The notes: generated by a model not told the origin, from the letters alone. Counted from the stretch's first letter, positions 18,481 through 28,448 are shown. The stretch is DNA of 64,000 nt from RU20A sp042610495 (GCF_042610495.1 NZ_JBHGAP010000004.1:62001-126000); one strand, 5' to 3'. A program made the numbers and translations.

Positions 18481-19272
18481 ATGCTCAGGACAGCACAGCG
18501 CATCATTACCATCGCGAACCAGAAGGGCGGGGTCGGCAAGACGACCACTGCCATCAACCTCGCAACGGCTCTAGCGGCCATTGGACAGCGGGTTCTCATC
18601 GTGGATCTCGATCCGCAGGGGAATGCCAGTACCGGTCTCGGGATCCAGCGAAAAGATCGCAAGCTGTCTTCCTATGACCTGATGGCTGGTCATCGCCCTC
18701 TGGCAGATACGGTCCAGCCGACGGCCGTTCCCAATCTCTCGATCGTGCCATCGACGATGGATTTGCTTGGGCTTGAAATGGAGATTTCGAGAGAGCCAGA
18801 CCGTGTTTTCCGGCTGCGCAAAGCCTTGGCAGCCAGCCTGAGCGATTTCGACTATATTCTGGTCGATTGTCCGCCGTCCTTTAACCTGCTGACGATGAAC
18901 GCAATGGCGGCTGCGCATTCTGTCCTCGTGCCGTTGCAATGCGAGTTCTTTGCCCTGGAAGGTCTCAGCCAGTTGCTGGAGACCGTCGATCAGGTGCGGC
19001 GTTCGGTCAACCCGTCACTGGACATCCAAGGCATCGTGCTGACGATGTTCGACTCCCGAAATAATCTGGCCCAACAGGTCGTGACGGATGTGCGAACGTA
19101 TCTGGGCGACAAGGTCTACCATACGTTGATTCCGCGGAATGTTCGCGTGTCCGAGGCGCCGTCCTATGGGAAGCCTGCTATCCTGTATGATCTGAAATGC
19201 GCAGGCAGCCAGGCCTATCTGCAACTAGCCTCGGAAGTGATCCAGCGGGAGCGGCAGCGAAAGGCTGCCTGA
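18481..19272 (+). CDS. parA: Chromosome partitioning ATPase ParA
   Basis: ParA is a Walker-type ATPase that binds DNA non-specifically and moves ParB-parS complexes, segregating the new origin. The 263-residue protein has the deviant Walker A motif KGGVGKTT (15-22), the A' motif VDLDPQGNAS and the Walker B region YILVDCPPS. There is no N-terminal helix-turn-helix, so it is the chromosomal type and not a plasmid RepA/SopA type. It lies 24 bases after rsmG and 81 before parB. Confidence 0.96.
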   Translation: MLRTAQRIITIANQKGGVGKTTTAINLATALAAIGQRVLIVDLDPQGNASTGLGIQRKDRKLSSYDLMAGHRPLADTVQPTAVPNLSIVPSTMDLLGLEMEISREPDRVFRLRKALAASLSDFDYILVDCPPSFNLLTMNAMAAAHSVLVPLQCEFFALEGLSQLLETVDQVRRSVNPSLDIQGIVLTMFDSRNNLAQQVVTDVRTYLGDKVYHTLIPRNVRVSEAPSYGKPAILYDLKCAGSQAYLQLASEVIQRERQRKAA

Positions 19273-19353
19273 TGCGTTTGGTTGCTATCGCTGCCGTGAC
19301 GTGCTGTTGACCAGGGTTCGCTCCACGAGGAGCAAGTCGAGTGGGATGTGTCC

Positions 19354-20232
19354 ATGAATGAAGACGGATCGAAGCGGCGTTTGGGCCGTGGTCTTGCGGC
19401 GCTGATCGGGGAAATGGATCAGCCCCTGGAGACGGGTGCGAGCCGGACTGCGCTTGCCGATCGACAGGTTCCGATCGAGTTTGTTTCCCGAAATCCGAGG
19501 AATCCACGCAAGGCGTTCAATGAGGAGGAGCTGCGGGATCTCGCTGCCTCCATCCGCCAGCATGGTATTGTCCAACCCGTCGTCGTTCGCACACTTGAAG
19601 GTGGTCGATACGAAATCATCGCCGGCGAGCGGCGGTGGCGCGCGGCGCAACTTGCAGGGCTCTCCGAGATCCCGGTGATCGTTCGCGATGTCGATGACCG
19701 CACGGCGCTGGAACTCGCGATCGTTGAGAATGTCCAGCGTTCCGATCTCAATCCGCTGGAAGAGGCTCTGGGTTATGACCAGCTCATTGCGGAGCATGGT
19801 TACACGCAGAATGATCTCGGTGAAATCATCGGAAAGAGCCGCAGTCACGTTGCCAATTCGCTGCGTCTCCTGAAGCTCCCGGAGCCGGTGCGTGACATGC
19901 TGGCTTCCGGTGACCTTTCCGCCGGACATGCCCGTGCGCTTATTCCAACATCCGATCCCGTTGCCTTGGCGCGTATGATCGTTGCCAAAGGGCTTTCGGT
20001 TCGCGATACCGAGAAGCTCGCGCAGAATGATATCAGAACGCAAGGGGCCGGGCCGCAGGCTGCCATACGGCCCGAAAAGGATTCCGATACGATCGCACTC
20101 GAGCGTACCTTGTCTGATAGTCTGGGTCTTGATGTGACCGTCAATCACAAGGCGTCGGGCGGCTTCGTTCGAATTTCCTACAAGACACTTGAGCAGCTTG
20201 AAGATATCTGCCGGCTGCTGGAGCGCCGTTGA
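19354..20232 (+). CDS. parB: Chromosome partitioning protein ParB
   Basis: ParB binds parS, spreads as a CTP-dependent clamp and recruits ParA and SMC. In 292 residues it has the N-terminal KRRLGRGLAALIG box that stimulates ParA, the CTP-binding GERRWRA (91-97), ENVQRSDLNPLEEA, a helix-turn-helix around GKSRSHVANSLRLLKLP, and a C-terminal dimerisation tail. ATG 19354 is used; a GTG six bases upstream is in frame. It converges on holA with only six bases between stops. Confidence 0.96.
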   Translation: MNEDGSKRRLGRGLAALIGEMDQPLETGASRTALADRQVPIEFVSRNPRNPRKAFNEEELRDLAASIRQHGIVQPVVVRTLEGGRYEIIAGERRWRAAQLAGLSEIPVIVRDVDDRTALELAIVENVQRSDLNPLEEALGYDQLIAEHGYTQNDLGEIIGKSRSHVANSLRLLKLPEPVRDMLASGDLSAGHARALIPTSDPVALARMIVAKGLSVRDTEKLAQNDIRTQGAGPQAAIRPEKDSDTIALERTLSDSLGLDVTVNHKASGGFVRISYKTLEQLEDICRLLERR

Positions 20233-20238
20233 CAGGCG

Positions 20239-21279
20239 TTATCGGCCGGCGCGTTGCGCCTGCACCGTAATTGCAAGCAGGGTATGGAATGCGATGCTGT
20301 CCTCAAGGGCGGATTGGCTGCGTGTCTGGAAAATCGCGTTTTGAAGTCTCGTGAGATCGCGTTGCGTCGCGGCGCTGGACCAGCGCCGCAGAGCGCTCTC
20401 GACAAGTGGCTTGCGGCGAAAGTGCAGATGCCGTCCATGGCTCGCAAGCGTATCCTGGGCGCTTTTGCCTTGGGTTTCCATCTCCGTACGCATCACGTCA
20501 AGCAGTTGCATCTGTCTAAGACAAGCCTGGAGAACGAGAAAGACAGGCGTCTTCGAGGACGCGATGCGTGAAAATGCCAGTGACAGCGTATCAACGTTGC
20601 CGGTGAGCATGGCATCCACAGCGTCTTCTGCCGTGCTACTGCTGGCATCGCTGACGATCGCCGTTACATCTTCTTCCTCGATCCGCTGCGCCTGGCCGCA
20701 ATAAACGCAAAGCTTCCTGACCTCGTTGCGAGAGGCGCGCCTGTCGCCTCCGAGGGCGGCCAACAAGCGCTCACGCGCTGTCGGCGAGATTGTAAGCTTT
20801 GCGTCCTTCAGTTCATGGTCGATCAACTGCGAAAGAGCACGCATGTCATCGGCATAGCAGGGAACAAGGGCAAGGGAGCGGGCTGCCTCTCCCACTTTAC
20901 GTAGCGCCGCTCCCTTTTTCAGATCGCCTGCTTCGACAATCAGAAGGCAATCGGCCGGTCGTTCCTTGTCAATCAACTGGAGGGCGTCGCAGAGCCCGCG
21001 TTCGTTCATGGCATTGCGAACCCAGATGAGACGACGTCCGCCAAACAGGCCGATCGAGCGGGATTCATCGATCAGGCGGCCGGGATCGGCCGCGATCTGG
21101 GAGGCGTCCAGACGAATGAGAGAAAAACTGTCCCTGAGATCAACGCCGCTCGCCTGCGCCAGTTCTTCTGCACGCTCGGAAATCAAGCCGCGATCAGGTC
21201 CGAACAGGATTACGCCTACCGATTCGGAGCCGAAACGAGAGACTGTGCGATCAAACTCGTGCGACTTGATTTCTGGCAC
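20239..21279 (-). CDS. holA: DNA polymerase III delta subunit
   Basis: Delta is the clamp-loader wrench that opens the beta clamp. The 346-residue protein has the HolA layout: an AAA+-like N-terminal half (GVILFGPDRGLISERAEEL; FGGRRLIWVRN), no functional Walker A lysine as expected, a middle lid (LGGDRRASRNEVRKL) and a C-terminal collar domain. Start is GTG 21279 with GAGGGA nine bases upstream. It follows lptE after 127 bases. Confidence 0.93.
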   Translation of the reverse strand: MPEIKSHEFDRTVSRFGSESVGVILFGPDRGLISERAEELAQASGVDLRDSFSLIRLDASQIAADPGRLIDESRSIGLFGGRRLIWVRNAMNERGLCDALQLIDKERPADCLLIVEAGDLKKGAALRKVGEAARSLALVPCYADDMRALSQLIDHELKDAKLTISPTARERLLAALGGDRRASRNEVRKLCVYCGQAQRIEEEDVTAIVSDASSSTAEDAVDAMLTGNVDTLSLAFSRIASSKTPVFLVLQACLRQMQLLDVMRTEMETQGKSAQDTLASHGRHLHFRRKPLVESALRRWSSAATQRDLTRLQNAIFQTRSQSALEDSIAFHTLLAITVQAQRAGR

Positions 21280-21406
21280 GGATTTATCCCTCGCATACGA
21301 TATTCTAAGCCGAAGCCGCAGCGGACCTAAACACCCGACCTTCGTGGGTCAGGTCCACAGGCGCGTTAAATTCCGTGTCGTCCGGGCGCCGATCGAGGGC
21401 GTTGCA

Positions 21407-21949
21407 TCAAGGGCGTTCCGCTGCGACCGCAGCGGAAAGATCGGCGCGAATGACTTCGGCAAGCTCCCGGGCGGCGCGGGATTCTGCATCGCGTACCGCG
21501 CGCAGCTTGGCGAACTCCTGGTTGGGCAGATCGACCAACGCGACCGCTGCACGGTTGCCGGAACGGATGGTCTTGCCGCTGGCAATTTCGATTAGGTTGA
21601 AGTCTGCCTTCACAACGACCCGGCCGGCTGCTGCGAGGTCCGTCGAGGAATCGTAGAGAACGCCCATCAGGCGGTTGGTGACAGTCAACTCCAAGCGATA
21701 GACCGGATTCGCGGGTTCGCCGGCACCGCCGGCCAGCAGGAAGATGAGGCTGTTGCGTACTTCCTGTTCGACCCTGTCGCGCGCCTCGCTGATTTCGATC
21801 GACTTCAGCGCTTCAGCGCTCTGGCCGCTGCTGGAGTAGAGAGGACGAACCTGGCAGGCGGAAAGGCCCGCAAGGCCGGTCAGGAAGACCGAGGCGAGAA
21901 GGATCCTGCCAAAGCCGCGACGGGGCCAGCGGGGCTCAGATAACGACAT
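21407..21949 (-). CDS. lptE: LPS-assembly lipoprotein LptE
   Basis: LptE plugs the LptD barrel that inserts lipopolysaccharide in the outer membrane. The 180-residue product from ATG 21949 has a lipoprotein signal (hydrophobic stretch then LTGLAGLSAC lipobox, Cys about 32), followed by VRPLYSSSGQSA and a conserved C-terminal region VALVDLPNQEFAKLRA typical of rhizobial LptE. It overlaps the end of leuS by 14 bases, and leuS-lptE-holA is a conserved order in many proteobacteria. Confidence 0.9.
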   Translation of the reverse strand: MSLSEPRWPRRGFGRILLASVFLTGLAGLSACQVRPLYSSSGQSAEALKSIEISEARDRVEQEVRNSLIFLLAGGAGEPANPVYRLELTVTNRLMGVLYDSSTDLAAAGRVVVKADFNLIEIASGKTIRSGNRAAVALVDLPNQEFAKLRAVRDAESRAARELAEVIRADLSAAVAAERP

Positions 21950-24563
21950 TGACGATCCTCTGGGGTACGACGATGATTTTCTTCGGCTTCGCGCCATTGA
22001 GCGCCGCCTGCACGGTTTCCAGCGCGAGCGCTGCCTGTTCGACCGCAGTCTGATCCGCGTCGCGGGCGATTGTCAATTCGGCGCGCTTCTTGCCGTTGAC
22101 CTGTACCGGCATGGTGACGCTGTCCTCGGCAACCAGCGCCGCATCGAAAACGGGCCAGGGCGTCTCGGCAATGAGCCGGTCGTGGCCGATGAGCCGGGCT
22201 GCCTCTTCCGCCAGATGCGGCATCATCGGAGCGATGATGCCGAGCAGGATCATCACGGCATCCTTGACAGCGCTGATCGTTGCCGCGTCCGCCTTGCCGT
22301 CTGCGACCTGCGTGAGCGGCTGGGCGAGCGTGTTCACCAGTTCGTAGACGCGCGCGACGGCCTTGTTGAAGGCCAGTTTCTCGAAATCGCCTTCCACGGC
22401 CTTGAGCGTCTTGTGGGCGGCTTGGGAAACGGGAAGGGAAACGCCATCCTTAGCCGGATTCGAAGGCGCATCCTTCAGAACGTCGGCCGCCTCGGAAATC
22501 AGGCGCCAAATGCGTTGAACGAAGCGGAAAGATCCCTCGACGCCTGCCTCGGACCAGATGATGTCGCGGTCCGGCGGGGAGTCCGACAGCATGAAGAAGC
22601 GGGCTGTATCAGCACCATAGGAGCCGATGATGTCGTCGGGATCGACGACGTTCTTCTTCGACTTCGACATCTTCTCGATCGAGCCGATGACCAGTTCCTC
22701 ACCGGTCGTTATATGGAAGGCGCGCCGCTTGCCGTCCACTTCCTCGAAACGCACCTCTGCGGGTGGCACCCATTCACGGGCGCTGCCGGCGCGGGCGTAG
22801 GTCTCGTGCACCACCATGCCCTGGGTGAAGAGGCCCTTGAAGGGTTCCTTCAGCCCCACATGGCCGGCTTCCCGCATGGCCCGGGTGAAGAAGCGCGAGT
22901 AGAGCAGATGCAGGATCGCATGTTCGATGCCGCCGATATATTGATCGACGGGCAGCCAGCGATCAACGACAGCCTTGTCCGTCGGCGCATCCTCCTTCGG
23001 CGCGGTGAAGCGCGCGAAATACCATGAGGAATCGACGAATGTGTCCATCGTGTCGGTTTCGCGCCGCGCTGCCTTGCCGCAGCAGGGGCAGGCGACGTTG
23101 CGCCAGGTCGGGTGACGGTCGAGCGGATTGCCCGGCTTGTCGAAGGTGACGTCGTCCGGCAGCTTCACCGGCAGATCCTGCTTGGGAACCGGCACGACAC
23201 CGCAGTCCTCGCAGTGGATGACCGGGATCGGGCAGCCCCAATAGCGCTGGCGCGAAATGCCCCAGTCGCGCAGGCGGAAGTTCACCTTGCGCTCGGCCTG
23301 CGGCGCGCCCAGCAGCGTGGTCGCTTCCAGCCGGTCGGCGACCTCCCGGAAGGCGGCATCGGTGGTCAGGCCGTCCAGGAAACGCGAATTGATCATGATG
23401 CCGTCATCGGTGAAGGCGGTGTCGCCGACCGTGAAACTGTCCTTGTCCCTGCCGGCGGGCATGACGACGGGCACGACCGGCAGGCCGTATTTGCGGGCGA
23501 AATCCAGATCGCGCTGGTCGCCGGACGGGCAGCCGAAAATGGCGCCCGTGCCGTAGTCCATCAAGACGAAATTGGCCACATAGACCGGCAGTTCCCAGGC
23601 GGGATCAAAGGGATGGCGGACGCGGACACCGGTGTCGATGCCCTTCTTTTCTGCGGTCTCGAGCGCGGCCAGCGAGGTTCCGGCGCGACGGCACTCCTCG
23701 CAGAAGGCATCGACCTCGGGGGACGTGGCGGCGATGTCGCGGGCCAGCGGATGGTCGGCCGAAATTGCCAGGAACGAGGCGCCGAACAGCGTGTCGGGAC
23801 GGGTGGTGTAGACGGTGATGTCCCTGTGGCCGCCTGCGGCTTCGCTGTCGGCGATTTCCCAGCGCAGCGACAGACCTTCGGAGCGGCCGATCCAGTTTTT
23901 CTGCATCAGGCGGACGCGTTCCGGCCAGTCGGTCAGGTCATCCAGCGAATCCAGAAGATCCTGGCTGAAGTCGGTAATGCGGAAGAACCACTGGGTCAGC
24001 TCACGCTGCTCCACCAGGGCGCCGGAGCGCCAGCCACGGCCGTCGATCACCTGCTCGTTGGCCAGAACCGTGTTATCAACGGGATCCCAGTTGACTTTGG
24101 ACTGCTTGCGGTAGACCAGGCCCTTTTCCAGGAAATCCAGGAAGAGGTGCTGCTGGCGCTGGTAGTATTCCACGTCGCAGGTCGCGAATTCCCGGCTCCA
24201 GTCCAGCGACAGGCCCATGACCTTCAGCTGCGCCTTCATGGCCTCGATGTTCTGGTAGGTCCAGGTGCCCGGATGTACGCCGCGTTCCATGGCGGCGTTT
24301 TCGGCCGGCATGCCGAAGGCGTCCCAGCCCATGGGGTGCATGACGTTGAAGCCGCGGGCACGCTTGAAGCGGGCCACCACGTCGCCCATCGTATAGTTGC
24401 GCACATGGCCCATGTGGATGCGTCCCGACGGGTAGGGAAACATTTCGAGCACGTAGTATTTCGGGCGCGGGTCGCTGGTGTCGGTTTCGAAGACCTTGCG
24501 GGCATCCCACTCCTTCTGCCAGCGGGGTTCAGCGTCTCGGGGATTGTAGCGTTCAGAGGCCAT
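21936..24563 (-). CDS. leuS: Leucyl-tRNA synthetase
   Basis: LeuS charges tRNA-Leu. The 875-residue protein has class I signatures HMGH (50-53) and KMSKSKKN, the zinc-like CEDCGVVP and CPCCGKA sequences, the CP1 editing domain, and the WFFRITDFSQDLLDSLDDL region. Length fits bacterial LeuS. It is transcribed leftward with lptE and holA, and divergently from yggS across a 230-base gap. Confidence 0.98.
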   Translation of the reverse strand: MASERYNPRDAEPRWQKEWDARKVFETDTSDPRPKYYVLEMFPYPSGRIHMGHVRNYTMGDVVARFKRARGFNVMHPMGWDAFGMPAENAAMERGVHPGTWTYQNIEAMKAQLKVMGLSLDWSREFATCDVEYYQRQQHLFLDFLEKGLVYRKQSKVNWDPVDNTVLANEQVIDGRGWRSGALVEQRELTQWFFRITDFSQDLLDSLDDLTDWPERVRLMQKNWIGRSEGLSLRWEIADSEAAGGHRDITVYTTRPDTLFGASFLAISADHPLARDIAATSPEVDAFCEECRRAGTSLAALETAEKKGIDTGVRVRHPFDPAWELPVYVANFVLMDYGTGAIFGCPSGDQRDLDFARKYGLPVVPVVMPAGRDKDSFTVGDTAFTDDGIMINSRFLDGLTTDAAFREVADRLEATTLLGAPQAERKVNFRLRDWGISRQRYWGCPIPVIHCEDCGVVPVPKQDLPVKLPDDVTFDKPGNPLDRHPTWRNVACPCCGKAARRETDTMDTFVDSSWYFARFTAPKEDAPTDKAVVDRWLPVDQYIGGIEHAILHLLYSRFFTRAMREAGHVGLKEPFKGLFTQGMVVHETYARAGSAREWVPPAEVRFEEVDGKRRAFHITTGEELVIGSIEKMSKSKKNVVDPDDIIGSYGADTARFFMLSDSPPDRDIIWSEAGVEGSFRFVQRIWRLISEAADVLKDAPSNPAKDGVSLPVSQAAHKTLKAVEGDFEKLAFNKAVARVYELVNTLAQPLTQVADGKADAATISAVKDAVMILLGIIAPMMPHLAEEAARLIGHDRLIAETPWPVFDAALVAEDSVTMPVQVNGKKRAELTIARDADQTAVEQAALALETVQAALNGAKPKKIIVVPQRIVNVVI

Positions 24564-24714
24564 GTCTTCGAATTCCGGAAATCGTTCAGGGCAGGCGCGT
24601 TGCGCCGCTTGGGGTCGGGGTGACCTTCACCATGAAACCGCTGGAGCGTCAAGGTTTTCAGGATGTCGGACAGGTGGCGCCACGGGCGGGAGACGATGCG
24701 GGCGGCATCGGCTT

Positions 24715-24747
24715 GCACGGGCCGGAGAACTGGCACGGGCCGGAGAA
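24715..24747. repeat. Short tandem duplication in the leuS-yggS gap
   Basis: The 15-base word GCACGGGCCGGAGAA occurs twice (24715-24729 and 24733-24747), giving an 18-base period. It is non-coding and lies 47 bases before yggS. The rest of the 230-base gap shows no other clear signal. Confidence 0.6.
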
Positions 24748-24793
24748 ACAGGCTAGAGGATGCGTGCCGTGTTGCGGCCGCCAGGAGAGTCAT

Positions 24794-25453
24794 ATGGGTA
24801 TCGAAGAGAACTACGTCCAGATCGTAAGCCGGATTCGCAAGGCCGAGGCGGAAGCCGATCGCGCGCAAGGCAGCGCCGGGCTGGTCGCAGTCAGCAAGAC
24901 TTTCGATGCGGAGGCGATCGAGCCGGTCATTCTGGCGGGGCAACGCGTGTTTGGCGAAAACCGCGTGCAGGAGGCGCAGGGCAAATGGCCGGCGCTGAAG
25001 GAAAGGCATGCGGGGATCGAGCTGCATCTGATCGGACCGCTGCAATCCAACAAGGCGGCCGATGCGGTGGCACTGTTCGATGTGATCGAGACGGTCGATC
25101 GGGAGAAGATTGCCCGGGCACTTGCCGAGGAAGTGCGGCGGCAGGGACGGTCGCTTCGGTTCTACGTTCAGGTCAATACCGGGCTCGAGCCGCAGAAGGC
25201 GGGCATTCCACCGCAGGAAACCGTCGCCTTCGTAACGCTGTGTCGCGATCAGCTTGGCCTTTCGATCGAGGGTTTGATGTGCATTCCGCCAGCGGAGGAA
25301 AATCCGGGGCCGCACTTCGCGCTGCTGGCCGATCTTGCGGTGAAGGCGGGTGTCCAGAAGCTTTCCATGGGCATGTCCGGTGATTTCGAGACCGCCATTG
25401 CCTTCGGTGCCACCAGCGTGCGCGTCGGGTCGGCGATTTTCGGAACGCGTTGA
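24794..25453 (+). CDS. yggS: PLP homeostasis protein, YggS/PLPBP family
   Basis: This single-domain alanine-racemase-like fold binds pyridoxal phosphate and buffers B6; loss disturbs amino- and keto-acid pools. The 219-residue protein has the PLP lysine K35 in VAVSKTF, the FGENRVQEAQGKW block, HLIGPLQSNKA and the C-terminal LSMGMSGDFETAIAFGATSVRVGSAIFG. ATG 24794 has AGGAGAG seven bases upstream; a longer in-frame extension to 24620 has no family similarity. Confidence 0.95.
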   Translation: MGIEENYVQIVSRIRKAEAEADRAQGSAGLVAVSKTFDAEAIEPVILAGQRVFGENRVQEAQGKWPALKERHAGIELHLIGPLQSNKAADAVALFDVIETVDREKIARALAEEVRRQGRSLRFYVQVNTGLEPQKAGIPPQETVAFVTLCRDQLGLSIEGLMCIPPAEENPGPHFALLADLAVKAGVQKLSMGMSGDFETAIAFGATSVRVGSAIFGTR

Positions 25454-25674
25454 ACTCTTTTTTGAAAGCCGACGGTTGAGAGCCGGCGGCGGATTTGGCC
25501 GGTCGCCAGGATCCTCGACGCGGCGGTGTGCGAAAGGCACCGCCTGATCGGCCTGACGAGCGTTTCCAGGCAGACGGCGGCAATGGCTTGCGCCTATCCG
25601 GCTTTCGTCGGGCTTCTTCCCCCAACTGCGATTTCCTATAAGCTTCTCCTATCGGGCGAGGAGGCTTGAGGATC

Positions 25675-27585
25675 ATGGCAGGAGAGTATCAGACCGTCTA
25701 TGCGGATTGGAAACGTGCGCCCGAGGTTTTCTGGCGCGCGGCGGCGGGCGCCATCGACTGGTTCCGCGAAGGTGAGCGCGCCTTTGATGCAGAGGCCGGC
25801 GTCTACGGCCGCTGGTTCCCGGACTGGGAAACCAACACCTGCCACAACTGCATCGATCGCCACGTCGAGGCGGGTCACGGTGATCGCACCGCCATCATCT
25901 TCGACAGTCCCGTCACCGGCACGAAACGGCACATCAGCTACCGGGAGGCCCGCGACGAGATCGCTGCGATCGCCGCCGTCTTGCGGGCGAATGGCGTTGA
26001 GAAGGGTGATCGCGTCGTCATCTACATGCCGATGATCCCCGAAGCGGTCTTTTCCATGCTCGCCTGCGCGCGGCTCGGGGCTGTTCACTCCGTGGTGTTT
26101 GGCGGGTTCGCCGCGCAGGAACTCGCCACCCGCATTGACGATTCCGGTGCGCGGCTGGTGATTTCCGCGAGCTGCGGCATCGAACCGGGGCGGGTTGTCG
26201 CCTACAAGCCGCTGCTCGACCATGCAATCGAACTTTGTGCCCATCCTCCAGCCCATTGCCTTATCCTTCAACGGCCGCAATTGGCGGCGGCGATGGAGGC
26301 TGGACGCGATATCGATCTTGCTGCAGCCGTCGCCGATGCAAAGGCCCGTGGCGACGCTGCCGATTGTGTTCCCGTGCTGGCCACCGATCCCGCCTATATT
26401 CTCTACACCTCCGGAACCACCGGCCAGCCCAAGGGTGTCGTGCGCGATACCGGTGGGCATATGGTGGCGCTCGCCTGGTCGATGCAGGCCATTTACGGCA
26501 TGCGCCCCGGCGAGGTTTTCTGGTCGGCTTCCGATATCGGCTGGGTCGTCGGCCATTCCTACATCGTCTATGGGCCGCTTCTTGCCGGCTGCACCACCGT
26601 TGTCTTCGAAGGAAAGCCGGTGGGAACGCCGGATGCCGGCACCTTCTGGCGAGTGATCGCGGAACATGACGTCAAGGTGCTGTTCACGGCGCCGACGGCG
26701 CTCCGCGCCATTCGCCGGGACGATCCCGAGGGCACGCATGTCGGGCGTCATGATCTCTCGCATTTTCGCGGTCTTTATCTGGCAGGCGAACGCGCCGATC
26801 CGGAGACGATCAAATGGGCGGAGCGGCTGCTCAACGTGCCGGTCATCGATCACTGGTGGCAGACGGAAACCGGCTGGGCGATTGCGGCCAATCCCGCCGG
26901 CATCGAGCGTCTGCCGGTCAAGCATGGATCACCGACCGTGCCGATGCCCGGCTATGACGTGACGGTGCTGGATGACGAAGGACATGCGGTTGCGCCGGGC
27001 ACGCTTGGCAACATCGTCATCCGCCTGCCCCTGCCGCCGGCCTGCCTCGTCACCTTCTGGAACGCGGATGCGCGGTTCCGGAGCGCCTGTCTTGAGGAAT
27101 TCCCCGGCTACTACAAGACGGCGGATGCCGGCTATGTGGATGCTGACGGCTATCTTTTCATCATGGCGCGCACGGATGACATCATCAATTGCGCCGGACA
27201 CCGGCTTTCGACCGGCGCCATGGAGGAGGTCGTGGCGCGGCATCCGGCCGTGGCGGAATGCGCCGTCATCGGCATTCACGATACGCTGAAGGGACAGGTG
27301 CCCTGCGGCTTCCTGGTGCTGAAAGCGGGCGTCACGCAGGATCTCGCGGTGATCCGCCGTGAAGTGATTGAGCTCGTCCGTGAGGAGATCGGACCCGTGG
27401 CGGCCTTCAAGAGCGCACTCGTCGTCGCGCGTCTGCCGAAGACGCGCTCCGGCAAGATCCTGCGCGGCACCATGCAGAAGATCGCCGATGGCCTGCCATG
27501 GAAGATGCCGGCAACGATCGATGATCCCGCCATCCTCGACGAGATCGCGGGTGTGCTGCATGCAGAGGAAGCGCATCACCGCTGA
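25675..27585 (+). CDS. prpE: Propionyl-CoA synthetase (AMP-forming)
   Basis: An acyl-CoA synthetase of 636 residues that activates propionate through an acyl-AMP intermediate. Motifs are the nucleotide loop YTSGTTGQPKG, WWQTETGWAI, the hinge region TADAGYVDADGYLFIMARTDDIINCAGHRLSTG and PKTRSGKILRGT, whose lysine is the acetylation-regulated residue of the family. The combination WWQTETGWAIAANP and MEEVVARHPAVAECAVIG is characteristic of PrpE, while the longer Acs at 28600 is the acetate enzyme. The substrate is inferred. ATG 25675 has a GAGGAGG site. Confidence 0.9.
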   Translation: MAGEYQTVYADWKRAPEVFWRAAAGAIDWFREGERAFDAEAGVYGRWFPDWETNTCHNCIDRHVEAGHGDRTAIIFDSPVTGTKRHISYREARDEIAAIAAVLRANGVEKGDRVVIYMPMIPEAVFSMLACARLGAVHSVVFGGFAAQELATRIDDSGARLVISASCGIEPGRVVAYKPLLDHAIELCAHPPAHCLILQRPQLAAAMEAGRDIDLAAAVADAKARGDAADCVPVLATDPAYILYTSGTTGQPKGVVRDTGGHMVALAWSMQAIYGMRPGEVFWSASDIGWVVGHSYIVYGPLLAGCTTVVFEGKPVGTPDAGTFWRVIAEHDVKVLFTAPTALRAIRRDDPEGTHVGRHDLSHFRGLYLAGERADPETIKWAERLLNVPVIDHWWQTETGWAIAANPAGIERLPVKHGSPTVPMPGYDVTVLDDEGHAVAPGTLGNIVIRLPLPPACLVTFWNADARFRSACLEEFPGYYKTADAGYVDADGYLFIMARTDDIINCAGHRLSTGAMEEVVARHPAVAECAVIGIHDTLKGQVPCGFLVLKAGVTQDLAVIRREVIELVREEIGPVAAFKSALVVARLPKTRSGKILRGTMQKIADGLPWKMPATIDDPAILDEIAGVLHAEEAHHR

Positions 27586-27609
27586 GGAGATGCGGACCAG
27601 TCCGTAAAG

Positions 27610-27644
27610 AAAAACCGGCGCGACCTTAGGCCACGCCGGTTTTT
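27610..27644. terminator. Bidirectional terminator between prpE and the trcR-like gene
   Basis: An 11-bp perfect stem (27610-27620 with 27634-27644), 13-base loop, arms starting AAAAA and ending TTTTT, so it can work on both strands for these convergent genes. Confidence 0.9.
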
Positions 27645-27667
27645 GACTGTCTTGCGGAAGGCGCGCC

Positions 27668-28369
27668 TCAGTAGGCGTCGTCTTCGTCCTCGTCGTTGCG
27701 GGTCGATTTCAGCGACTTCAGCTTGGCGAAGACGGCGTCGGCGTCGATTTCCTTCTCTTCCTCGCGGTAGAAGTTAAAGTCGAGCTTCTGGGTCTTCTCG
27801 GCTGCTTCGAGCGTCGCGCCGAGCTCCTCGGCGGTCGGCAGCGGCCGGTTCTTGGCGGCGCGTTCGACCTCGAGGTCGAGGTCGATCTGGCTGCAGAGAC
27901 CGAGCGTCACCGGGTCCATCGGGGTCAGGTTGGCGGCGTTCCAGTGGGTGCGCTCGCGGATCTGCTCGATGGTGGACTTGGTGGTGCCAACGAGGCGCGA
28001 GATCTGTGCGTCCTTCAGTTCCGGATGGTTGCGTACCAGCCAGAGGATGGCGTTCGGGCGGTCCTGGCGCTTGGAAACGGGCGTGTAGCGCGGGCCCTTG
28101 CGCTTGGACTCGGGAACGCGGACCTTGGGGTCGGCGAGCTTCAGCTTGTGGGCCGGGTTGCCTTCGGCGCGGGCGATCTCGTCGCGCGACAGCTGGCCGG
28201 TTGCGATCGGATCCAGACCCTTGATGCCCTGTGCCGATTCCCCGTCGGCAATCGCCTTCACTTCCAGCGGGTGCAGCTTGCAGAAGGTTGCGATCTGCTC
28301 GAAGGAAAGGGCGGTGTTGTCAACGAGCCAGACGGCGGTGGCCTTGGGCATCAGCAGTTGTTGGGCCAT
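27668..28369 (-). CDS. trcR: DUF1013-family cell-cycle regulator (TrcR-like)
   Basis: A 233-residue alphaproteobacteria-specific protein. The N-terminal region (MPKATAVWLVDNTALSFEQIA, then HPLEVKAIADGES) and the central ILWLVRNHPELKDAQISRL look like paired helix-turn-helix domains; the C-terminus is acidic (ends DEDEDD). The family, formerly DUF1013, has been named TrcR for a transcriptional cell-cycle role; I give this from memory. ATG 28369 has AAGGA upstream and a well-formed promoter. It is placed between two acyl-CoA synthetase genes. Confidence 0.85.
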   Translation of the reverse strand: MAQQLLMPKATAVWLVDNTALSFEQIATFCKLHPLEVKAIADGESAQGIKGLDPIATGQLSRDEIARAEGNPAHKLKLADPKVRVPESKRKGPRYTPVSKRQDRPNAILWLVRNHPELKDAQISRLVGTTKSTIEQIRERTHWNAANLTPMDPVTLGLCSQIDLDLEVERAAKNRPLPTAEELGATLEAAEKTQKLDFNFYREEEKEIDADAVFAKLKSLKSTRNDEDEDDAY

Positions 28370-28448
28370 GGATATAGTCCTTCTGTCCGTCCGCGCCGGC
28401 GTCGCGGGACGTGGATTTGAAACCACTTGATTTCCGGGAAATGCGGTC

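Noticed and set aside
24620..24793. 58-residue extension of YggS
   Set aside because: It reads the tandem duplication and intergenic DNA, with no family similarity, while ATG 24794 has AGGAGAG upstream.
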